From contig JACNHM010000160.1 in assembly GCA_014383605.1 (NCBI GenBank), positions 1 through 30,222 of the forward strand: a DNA stretch of 30,222 bases, in the 5' to 3' direction. The notes beneath the pieces were generated by a model that searched no databases, was not told the origin of the DNA, and saw only the letters and a program-made list of their open reading frames with translations. The translations under genes and the position numbers were made by a program. Positions 15,516-22,388 of the stretch are shown here, in pieces (within the stretch, counting starts at the first letter, position 1; every line of letters starts with the position of its first letter). Origin of the DNA: Chloroflexota bacterium (GTDB taxonomy: Bacteria; Chloroflexota; Anaerolineae; UBA3071).

Positions 15516-16790
15516 ATGTCCAAACCATTGGAAGCAGTCCTGGTAGGTGCCGGCAATCGCGGCTACGACGCCTACGGCCCCTACAGTCTGCAGCATCCCC
15601 ACGAAGTGCGCTTCGTCGCCGTTGCCGAACCGCACGAGGAGCGGCGTGCCCGCTTCGCCCGAGCCCACAACATCCCGCCAGCGCGGCAGTTCCGCACCTG
15701 GCAGGAGATGCTGGCCCAGGGGCAGATCGCCGACGCCGCCCTTGTCTGTACGCTGGACCGCATGCACGTCGAGCCCGCGGTCGCCGCATTGGAGACCAGC
15801 TACGACGTCCTGCTGGAAAAGCCGATGGCCACCACGGTGGAGGATTGCGTGCGGTTGGTGCACACTGCCGAGCGCACCGGGCGCATCTTGATGATCTGCC
15901 ACGTCCTGCGCTACACCGCCTTCTTCTCCGGAGTACACGAGATCATCGCCTCGGGCCGGCTGGGCGACGTCATCACCGTCGAGCATCGCGAGAACGTGGT
16001 CTACTGGCACATGGCCCATTCCTTCGTGCGGGGCAACTGGCGCAACAGTCGAATCGAGAGCCCCATGATCCTGGCCAAGTGCTGTCACGACATGGACATC
16101 CTCTTCTGGAACCTGGGGCCGGTGAAGCGGCTCAACTCTTTCGGCTCGCTAATTCACTACCGACCTGAGAACGCGCCGCCGGGCGCGACGGAGCGCTGCA
16201 CCGATGGCTGCCCGGTGGCCGACGACTGTCCCTTCTATGCACCGCGCCCGTACCTCAGTGACCATACCGGCTGGCCGGCGTCGGTCATCTCTGAAGACCT
16301 GAGCCTGGAGGCTCGCCGCCGTGTGCTGGAGACTGGCCCCTATGGCCGCTGTGTCTACCGCTGCGATAACGATGTGGTGGACCACCAGACCGTTAACATG
16401 GAATTCGAGAGCGGGGTGACGGGCGTGCTCTTCATGCACGGTCACTCCCACGAAGAGGGCCGCACCATGCGCTACGACGGCACGAGGGCCACCCTGCGGG
16501 GCAGGTTTACCATGGTGAAGAGCGAGATCACCATTCACGACCATCTCACTGGAGGGACGGAGACTATTGTGCCCAAGGGGACACTGTATGGGCATGGCGG
16601 CGGGGATGAAGGATTGATGGCTGCTTTCGTGCGCACAGTACGCGAGGGCCAAGCCGAGCCGCTGACCTCGGCACGCGCCTCTTTGGAGAGCCATCTGATG
16701 GCCTTGGCCGCCGAAGAGGCCCGCGTGAATGGCAGCATCGTCCACATGGACGATTTCCGCCGCCGTGCCGAGGCTGTGACCGGCGCGTAG
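15516..16790 (+). CDS. Gfo/Idh/MocA family NAD(P)-dependent oxidoreductase
   Basis: Sugar dehydrogenase-like protein, 424 residues. The Rossmann start is LEAVLVGAGNRGYDAYGPYS, and the LLEKPMATTVEDC motif carries the family's EKP. The catalytic-domain signature is KCCHDMDILFWNLG with the conserved His-Asp. A cysteine-rich insertion at about residues 228-243 (RCTDGCPVADDCPFYAPRP), plus CVYRC at about 276-280, is shared by a subfamily of these enzymes and could bind a metal or be structural. AAGAGGAG at 15503-15510 supports ATG 15516. Substrate unknown; possibly an oxidised sugar or amino sugar derived from the preceding steps. Confidence 0.85.
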   Translation: MSKPLEAVLVGAGNRGYDAYGPYSLQHPHEVRFVAVAEPHEERRARFARAHNIPPARQFRTWQEMLAQGQIADAALVCTLDRMHVEPAVAALETSYDVLLEKPMATTVEDCVRLVHTAERTGRILMICHVLRYTAFFSGVHEIIASGRLGDVITVEHRENVVYWHMAHSFVRGNWRNSRIESPMILAKCCHDMDILFWNLGPVKRLNSFGSLIHYRPENAPPGATERCTDGCPVADDCPFYAPRPYLSDHTGWPASVISEDLSLEARRRVLETGPYGRCVYRCDNDVVDHQTVNMEFESGVTGVLFMHGHSHEEGRTMRYDGTRATLRGRFTMVKSEITIHDHLTGGTETIVPKGTLYGHGGGDEGLMAAFVRTVREGQAEPLTSARASLESHLMALAAEEARVNGSIVHMDDFRRRAEAVTGA

Positions 16791-16907
16791 GTCTTGAGTG
16801 CATTGACAGGAACAACTTCATATAGCGCCCTTTGTCCCATCGCCCCGCAGGAAGCAGGTTTTGACGCAGCCGGTATCGTCCCGGCTGCACGACGCGGCAG
16901 TCGAGGC

Positions 16908-16933
16908 GATCAGGGAGTAGGATCAGGGAGCAG
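16908..16933 (+). repeat. Tandem 13-bp duplication carrying the anmK ribosome site
   Basis: GATCAGGGAGTAG (16908-16920) is followed directly by GATCAGGGAGCAG (16921-16933), 12 of 13 identical. Each copy contains AGGGAG. The anmK ATG begins at 16935, so the ribosome site exists twice. Confidence 0.6.
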
Positions 16934-16934
16934 C

Positions 16935-18113
16935 ATGAGAATCGTTGGCCTCATGTCCGGCACCTCTGCCGATGGTGTAGATGCGGCGGTGGTGGAGATT
17001 GGCGGTGCCCCGCCTGATTTATCGGTCGAGTTGCTCTCGTTCACTTCTGTGCCCTTTGATGCCGAACAGCGAGCGCGTGTTTTTGCCCTGTTTGACCCGG
17101 CCACGGGGACGGTGGACCGCGTCTGCCAGATGAACTTCGCCATCGGCGAGTGGTTCGCAGCAGCGGCGCTTCAGGCCATCCAGAAAGCCGGGCTGGCACC
17201 GGCCGACATGGCGCTCATCGGCTCGCACGGCCAGACGATCTACCACGCCGTGGGCGCGGACTCGCCTGTCAAGTCCACGCTGCAGGTCGGCGAGTCGGCG
17301 GTGATCGCTGCGCGGACGGGCATCACCACTGTGGCCGATTTTCGCGTGGCCGACGTGGCTGCCGGTGGCCAGGGCGCACCGCTGGTCAGCTACGTGGACT
17401 GGTTGCTGCTGCGGCATGCGGAGCGAGCGCGCGCGGTGCAGAACCTCGGCGGCATCGCCAATGTGACCTATCTGCCACCGGGCGACGATCCTGCCAACGT
17501 GTTAGCCTTCGACACCGGCCCCGGCAACGTCTTGATAGATGACGCCGCTAGCCGGGCCACCGCTGGCGCTCAGACGTTCGACCAGGATGGCCTACTGGCG
17601 GCCAAGGGGGACGTAGACGAGACGCTGCTGGCCGAGTTGATGGCCCATCCTTACCTCCTCCATCCTCCCCCCAAGACGAGTGGTCGAGAGCAATTCGGGA
17701 CGCCATTCGGGGCCGAGGTGTGGGCGCAGGCTGAGGCGCGGGGGCTGCGCGGCGAGGACGTAGTAGCCACCGTCACCGCCTTCACCGCTGCCTCCATAGC
17801 CGACGCCTACCGTCGTTTCCTGCCCCAAGTGCCCGACGAGGTGATCCTGGGCGGTGGCGGGGCCAGCAACCCCACGTTGGTCGCCATGTTGAACCTGCGT
17901 CTGGCACCCGCCCACGTGACGACGCACGAGGCTTTGGGGCTTTCCAGTGATGCCAAAGAAGCGGTAGCTTTCGCTGTGCTGGCCTACGAAACGATCCACG
18001 GTCGGCCAGGCAACCTGCCTGCTTGCACCGGTGCTGGGACACAGGTGGTGCTGGGCGAAATCACGCCGGGCGCCAACTACCCGCAACTGATCCGCAGAGT
18101 GTTTGATTTGTGA
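16935..18113 (+). CDS. anmK: Anhydro-N-acetylmuramic acid kinase
   Basis: Cytosolic kinase that opens the 1,6-anhydro ring and phosphorylates, giving MurNAc-6-phosphate in peptidoglycan recycling. The 392-residue protein matches AnmK in length. Hallmarks are MRIVGLMSGTSADGVDAAVVEI at the start, IGSHGQTIYHA, GITTVADFRVADVAAGGQGAPLVSYVDWLL, QNLGGIANVTYLP, AFDTGPGNVLIDD, and EVILGGGGASNPTL near the end. ATG 16935 is chosen because conservation begins there; 47 further in-frame codons upstream look like spacer or relic. It precedes the BadF-type kinase gene by 12 bases and murQ by two genes, so it supplies MurQ's substrate. Confidence 0.95.
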   Translation: MRIVGLMSGTSADGVDAAVVEIGGAPPDLSVELLSFTSVPFDAEQRARVFALFDPATGTVDRVCQMNFAIGEWFAAAALQAIQKAGLAPADMALIGSHGQTIYHAVGADSPVKSTLQVGESAVIAARTGITTVADFRVADVAAGGQGAPLVSYVDWLLLRHAERARAVQNLGGIANVTYLPPGDDPANVLAFDTGPGNVLIDDAASRATAGAQTFDQDGLLAAKGDVDETLLAELMAHPYLLHPPPKTSGREQFGTPFGAEVWAQAEARGLRGEDVVATVTAFTAASIADAYRRFLPQVPDEVILGGGGASNPTLVAMLNLRLAPAHVTTHEALGLSSDAKEAVAFAVLAYETIHGRPGNLPACTGAGTQVVLGEITPGANYPQLIRRVFDL

Positions 18114-18125
18114 ATTGGCGGGACT

Positions 18126-19052
18126 ATGGCGAGTGACGTTTTTCTGGGCGTAGACGGCGGCGGCACCAAGACAGCGGCGGTTTTGCTGGATGGCAACGGC
18201 AGGGAGCTAGGGCGTGCGGTGAGCGGGCCGTCCAACCACTATTCGGTAGGGCCGGCTGTGGCGGAGGCGTCGCTGCGAGAGGCCATCCATCAGGTACTGG
18301 CTTCCGCCGGTCTGGCGGTGACTGAAGTAGCAGCCATTGGCCTGGGTATGGCGGGCGTGGATCGACCTGGCGACCGCGAGGTGGTGCAGGCTATGCTGTC
18401 GCACATCGGTAGCTTTGCCCGTGTTGTCATCGCCAACGACGCGGAGGCGGCGTTGGTGGGTGGCGTGGGCCGCCGCCATGGTGTCGTACTCATCGCCGGC
18501 ACGGGTGCCATTGCCTATGGTGTCAATGGTCGCGGCGAGGCAAGGCGTGCTGACGGTTGGGGGTATCTGCTGGGCGACGAGGGCAGTGCTCACTGGATCG
18601 GTGTGCAAGGACTGCACGCGGTCGCCCGTGCCCACGATAGGCGAGGACCAGCCACGGAGCTAACGAATCGTCTGATCTCATATCTTGGCCTGTCTGACGT
18701 CAACGCTCTGGTGACGTTTGTCTACGACGACGGGTTCGGTGTGCCGCAACTGGCGGGGCTGGCTCTTCTGGTAAGCCAGGCTGCGCGGGCCGGCGACGCC
18801 GTGGCGCAATCCATCCTGCGGGAGGCCGGACGGTGGTTGGGAAACGCGGCCTGTGCGGTCATCCGTGGCCTGGACATGACCGGCGAAGCCTTTGAAGTGG
18901 TCCTGACGGGGGCCGTCCTCCGGGCGCGAGACCTGGTTTGGGATACTGTCGTCGCCGCGCTGGGCGATGCCGCTCCACGGGCACAGGTGATCGAACCCCG
19001 GCACGACGCGGCCATCGGTGCGGCGTTGCTGGCGCGGCAGGCAGGAGAGTAG
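18126..19052 (+). CDS. BadF/BadG-family N-acetylglucosamine/N-acetylmuramic acid kinase
   Basis: ASKHA-fold sugar kinase of 308 residues. The N-terminal phosphate loop is VFLGVDGGGTKTAAVL (about residues 5-20), then GLGMAGVDRPGD, ANDAEAALVGG, IAGTGAIAYGVN, RRADGWGYLLGDEGSAHWIG and the closing HDAAIGAALLA. These match the N-acetylglucosamine kinase group of the BadF/BadG/BcrA/BcrD family, which includes MurK enzymes acting on both GlcNAc and MurNAc. In this operon it would phosphorylate free GlcNAc or MurNAc at the 6-position before MurQ and NagA. The start is ATG, 12 bases after the anmK stop. Confidence 0.88.
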   Translation: MASDVFLGVDGGGTKTAAVLLDGNGRELGRAVSGPSNHYSVGPAVAEASLREAIHQVLASAGLAVTEVAAIGLGMAGVDRPGDREVVQAMLSHIGSFARVVIANDAEAALVGGVGRRHGVVLIAGTGAIAYGVNGRGEARRADGWGYLLGDEGSAHWIGVQGLHAVARAHDRRGPATELTNRLISYLGLSDVNALVTFVYDDGFGVPQLAGLALLVSQAARAGDAVAQSILREAGRWLGNAACAVIRGLDMTGEAFEVVLTGAVLRARDLVWDTVVAALGDAAPRAQVIEPRHDAAIGAALLARQAGE

Positions 19053-19055
19053 AGG

Positions 19056-19985
19056 GTGGGGGGAATAGGAAGCTCCATTGCCATCACAGAAGCGCGAAAC
19101 CCAAAGACAAGCGCCATTGATACGCTTTCGTCGCTAGACATCGTGACGCTGATCAACGACGAGGACGCCAAGGTGGCGACTGCCGTGCGCCGAGAGTTGC
19201 CACAGATCGCAGCGGCGGTGGACATCATCGTCCCGCGATTGCGGCGGGGCGGGCGACTGCTCTACTTTGGCGCGGGCACCAGTGGTCGCCTTGGGGTGTT
19301 GGATGCTTCGGAGATGGCGCCCACGTACGGTACGGCGCCCGAATTGGTGCAAGGTTATATCGCTGGCGGTGACTTAGCCTTGCGTCGATCTGTTGAGGAA
19401 GCTGAGGACGATCCTGAGGCTGGCGCACAGGTCGTGCGAGAGGCAGGAGTGAATGAGGCCGATGTCGTCGTGGGCATCACGGCCAGCGGCAGCGCGCCCT
19501 GGGTGCTGGGCGTAATGGCCGAAGCCCAACGGCGTGGAGCAGCTACAGTTGCCCTCACCGGCAATCCCGAGTCGCCCCTGGCCCACCGGGCCGACGTGGT
19601 TATCGCTCCGGTCGTGGGGCCAGAGGTCATCGCCGGGTCAAGCCGGATGAAGGCTGGCACTGCGCAGAAGATGGTACTCAACATGCTCTCTACAGCCACG
19701 ATGATCCGGTTGGGCAGAGTCTATGGCGATTTGATGGTGGACGTGCAGCCGGCCAACGCCAAACTGCTTCGTCGAGCGCTCCGCATCCTGCAAGAAGCGA
19801 CTGGGGTAGACGCAGAAGCTGCGAAGCGCGCTCTTGCAGCGACCGGGAATCACGTCAAGCCGGCGCTGGTGATGCTGCTGGCGGGCGTGGACGCCGGCCA
19901 GGCGCACCGCCGATTGGCAGAGGCAGAGGGATTCGTCCGCCGTGCGGCGCTGCGAGAATCCCCAGTATGGAAGGAATTCGACTGA
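19056..19985 (+). CDS. murQ: N-acetylmuramic acid 6-phosphate etherase
   Basis: Lyase that splits the lactyl ether of MurNAc-6-P to GlcNAc-6-P and lactate, 309 residues, the usual length. TEARNPKTSAIDTLSSLDIVTLINDEDAKV is the diagnostic N-terminus. The SIS sugar-phosphate loop is YFGAGTSGRLGVLDASE from residue 71, containing the catalytic-type Glu, then IAGGDLALRRSVEEAEDD, GITASGSAPWV, and SSRMKAGTAQKMVLNMLSTATMIRLGRVYGD. The start is GTG 19056, four bases after the kinase stop, with AGGAGAG at 19043-19049. The kinase and this gene are thus translationally close. A decayed second murQ C-terminus lies at 27460-27749. Confidence 0.96.
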   Translation: MGGIGSSIAITEARNPKTSAIDTLSSLDIVTLINDEDAKVATAVRRELPQIAAAVDIIVPRLRRGGRLLYFGAGTSGRLGVLDASEMAPTYGTAPELVQGYIAGGDLALRRSVEEAEDDPEAGAQVVREAGVNEADVVVGITASGSAPWVLGVMAEAQRRGAATVALTGNPESPLAHRADVVIAPVVGPEVIAGSSRMKAGTAQKMVLNMLSTATMIRLGRVYGDLMVDVQPANAKLLRRALRILQEATGVDAEAAKRALAATGNHVKPALVMLLAGVDAGQAHRRLAEAEGFVRRAALRESPVWKEFD

Positions 19986-20005
19986 TCGGGTAGGAGGACC
20001 GAAGA

Positions 20006-20110
20006 GATAAACTCAATCTTGAGACGGCAGAGATATTCGTGCCAGATGGGCTTGCGGTCCAGACCTATGTTCAGCGATTAATGGAGTGGTTCGCACAAGA
20101 GGTGAGGTAA
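20006..20110 (+). pseudogene. Short coding relic between murQ and the SIS gene, possibly PIG-L deacetylase-like
   Basis: A frame opened by TAG (19991) reads DKLNLETAEIFVPDG and ends at TAA 20108. AGGAGG (19992-19997) stands at ribosome-site distance, but the first codon is GAT, so the start codon is gone. Residues after FVPDG give a short amphipathic end. The KLNLETAEIFVPDG opening resembles, from memory, the first residues of PIG-L/LmbE-family deacetylases found in such operons; that identity is uncertain. The stop overlaps an ATG (TAATG). Confidence 0.35.
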
Positions 20111-20143
20111 TGGAGCGATTCACAAGACTGCAGCAGGACACCC

Positions 20144-21181
20144 ATGAGTCTGAAATCAGAGATCTTTGAGCAACCATTGGTGCTTGCCGGTCTACTGGAG
20201 AATGGAATGGAGGGCGTTCGAGAGATCGCTCATCAAATCCGCGCGAGAGAGGTAGACTATGTCTTCCTGGCTGCGCGAGGCACTTCGGACAACGCTGGGC
20301 TGTATGCAAAGTACCTATGGGGGGCCTTCAATCGGCTTCCCATAGCCTTGGCTGCCCCCTCGCTATTCAGTGTCTACGGCACGCCACCTACCCTGAGAAA
20401 CGCATTGGTCGTGGGTATCTCCCAATCCGGTCAGTCTCCTGACATAGTCAAGACGGTAGCCGAAGGAAGGCGTCAGGGCGCAGCGACGTTGGTCATCACA
20501 AACGACACTGGATCGCCGCTGGCGCAGATCGCCGAGTTCGTTATCAGCACCAGCGCTGGAATCGAGGAGGCCGTGGCGGCGACGAAAACGTACACGACCC
20601 AACTGATGGCCATCGCCATGCTTTCGGTGGCACTGAGTGAGGAAAGCGCCCGCCTGGCGGAGCTGCGCCGCGTGCCGACGCTGGTACAGCAAGCCCTGGC
20701 GTTGGATGACATCATCGAACGGGTAGCGGAACGCTACGGCTACATGGAGCAGTGCGTGGTGCTGGGGCGTGGTTATAACTATGCCACCGCCTTTGAATGG
20801 GCGCTCAAACTGAAGGAACTGGCCTATGTGGTCGCAGAACCTTATTCCTCGGCCGATTTTCAACACGGCCCTATTGCCCTCGTGTCCCAAGGCTTTCCCG
20901 TGTTGGCGGTCGTGCCAGGTGGGGCCGTCTTTGATGATCTGCTGACTTTGCTGTCCAGCCTGGTTAGCGGACACCGGGTTGAGTTGCTGGCCATTTCAAA
21001 CGAGGAAGAGGCTCTGTCGCTGGCTCATGCACCGCTGCGTCTGCCGACTGAGTTGCCCGAGTGGCTTAGCCCGCTGGTGAGCATTGTGCCCGCCCAACTG
21101 TTCTGCTATCACTTGACCAAAGCGAAAGGATATGACACCGAAGCCCCGCGGGGGTTGAGGAAGGTTACTCGTACCTGCTAG
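20144..21181 (+). CDS. SIS-domain glucosamine-6-phosphate deaminase (NagB-II/GlmS-isomerase-like)
   Basis: Two tandem SIS domains in 345 residues, equivalent to the isomerase half of GlmS without the glutaminase. FLAARGTSDNAGLYAKYLWG (residues about 41-60) and VVGISQSGQSPDIVKTV form the first sugar-phosphate site; EAVAATKTYTTQL and VVLGRGYNYATAFEWALKLKELAYVVAEPYSSADFQHGP form the second; the C-terminus KGYDTEAPRGLRKVTRT matches the GlmS C-tail region. Stand-alone proteins of this kind include NagB-II, which makes fructose-6-P and ammonia from glucosamine-6-P. Here it would follow NagA. GCAGGA precedes ATG 20144. Alternative: an aldose-ketose isomerase of the AgaS type. Confidence 0.85.
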   Translation: MSLKSEIFEQPLVLAGLLENGMEGVREIAHQIRAREVDYVFLAARGTSDNAGLYAKYLWGAFNRLPIALAAPSLFSVYGTPPTLRNALVVGISQSGQSPDIVKTVAEGRRQGAATLVITNDTGSPLAQIAEFVISTSAGIEEAVAATKTYTTQLMAIAMLSVALSEESARLAELRRVPTLVQQALALDDIIERVAERYGYMEQCVVLGRGYNYATAFEWALKLKELAYVVAEPYSSADFQHGPIALVSQGFPVLAVVPGGAVFDDLLTLLSSLVSGHRVELLAISNEEEALSLAHAPLRLPTELPEWLSPLVSIVPAQLFCYHLTKAKGYDTEAPRGLRKVTRTC

Positions 21182-21217
21182 GTCAATTCGCATCCTTCTT
21201 GCATCAAAAGCCGGAAA

Positions 21218-21233
21218 CCCCAGGCCGTTGGGG
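21218..21233 (+). promoter_or_regulatory. Small hairpin in the gap before the kinase gene
   Basis: CCCCA (21218-21222) pairs with TGGGG (21229-21233) around a six-base loop, 36 bases after the SIS gene stop. No T-run; weak terminator or spacer structure at most. Confidence 0.25.
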
Positions 21234-21266
21234 AGTCTATCCAGAAGACCTGTACGGTGATGTTAG

Positions 21267-22367
21267 ATGAAGCCTGACCTTGTAGAAACAGTCAAGCACT
21301 TCACATTTGAGGGTGATTTGCTGCAAGCCAGTCCCCATGGATTTGGGCATATCAATGATACATACGTTGCCCATTTCCGAAAGGCAGGCGGGGCGATCCG
21401 TCGCTACATCCTTCAGCGGATAAACCACAATGTCTTCAAGAACCCGGAACAGGTTATGCAAAACATCGAAAGGGTGACCTCCCACTTGCGGAAGAAGATC
21501 ATTGCCGCTGGAGGCGATCCGGAACGAGAGACACTGAACCTCATTCGCACGGTAGAGGGAAGAACCTTTCACAAAACGGATGACGGAAACTACTGGCGGG
21601 CGTATCTCTTCATTGAAAGGGCGCGAACCTACCAGGTGGTGGAAAGCTTGGACCACGTTCACAATGCGACGAGAGCATTCGGGAAATTCCAGAAGCTCCT
21701 CAGTGATTTTCCAGCGGGGCAGCTTCACGAATCCATACCCGATTTCCACCACACCAGGACACGCTATGGGGCTTTGGTTGAGGCGGTAGAGAGAGACGTT
21801 AAGAACCGCGCTCGGTCCGCTCGAGCAGAAATCGAGTTCGTCCAGAAGAGGGCCGAGGATACGTCAGTCTTGGTTGATCTCCTTGAGCAGGGTAGACTAC
21901 CCGAACGCGTCACGCACAACGATACCAAGTTCAACAATGTGATGATTGATGATCAAACAGGAGAAGGCATCTGTATAGTCGACCTTGATACGGTGATGCC
22001 CGGGTTGTCCCTGTACGATTTTGGTGATGTCATACGCTCTGGGGCCAATCCAGCTGCCGAAGATGAAAGGGATCTCGCACAAGTATGCATTGATCTCGAC
22101 ATCTTTGATTGTATTGCCGACGCGTATCTGGATGCTACTCGTGATTTCTTGACACCTGCGGAGATGGATCTCCTGCCTTTTTCTGCTAGACTCATGACGT
22201 TTGAGTGCGGCATGCGATTTCTGACCGACCATTTAGACGGCGATGTCTACTTCAAGGTACACAGAGAGAATCATAACCTGGACAGGTGTCGCACTCAGTT
22301 CAAGATGGTGAGGGACATGGAAGAGAAGCTTGACCAGATGTTGGGCATTGTCAGGAAGTACAGATAG
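21267..22367 (+). CDS. NahK-like N-acetylhexosamine 1-kinase (aminoglycoside-phosphotransferase fold)
   Basis: Predicted sugar 1-kinase of 366 residues, close in length to Bifidobacterium N-acetylhexosamine 1-kinase (NahK). The APH-fold catalytic loop is VTHNDTKFNNVMID (His 217 to Asp 219 and the following Asn), the metal-binding Asp sits in CIVDLDTVMPGLSLYDFGD, and ASPHGFGHINDTYVAHF and RYILQRINHNVF form the N-lobe. All of these are in the NahK order. It would make GlcNAc-1-P (or GalNAc-1-P) from free sugar and ATP. The neighbour downstream is a nucleotidyltransferase fusion that could use such a product. Base composition is visibly lower in GC than the flanking genes and codon choice is more AT-rich, suggesting later acquisition. 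The ribosome site is weak. Confidence 0.85.
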   Translation: MKPDLVETVKHFTFEGDLLQASPHGFGHINDTYVAHFRKAGGAIRRYILQRINHNVFKNPEQVMQNIERVTSHLRKKIIAAGGDPERETLNLIRTVEGRTFHKTDDGNYWRAYLFIERARTYQVVESLDHVHNATRAFGKFQKLLSDFPAGQLHESIPDFHHTRTRYGALVEAVERDVKNRARSARAEIEFVQKRAEDTSVLVDLLEQGRLPERVTHNDTKFNNVMIDDQTGEGICIVDLDTVMPGLSLYDFGDVIRSGANPAAEDERDLAQVCIDLDIFDCIADAYLDATRDFLTPAEMDLLPFSARLMTFECGMRFLTDHLDGDVYFKVHRENHNLDRCRTQFKMVRDMEEKLDQMLGIVRKYR

Positions 22368-22388
22368 CTTTGCATCGTGGGATATGAA

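Noticed and set aside
16804..16824. TTGACA plus TATAGC before anmK as a promoter
   Set aside because: The spacer is only 12 bases, too short for a sigma-70 promoter.
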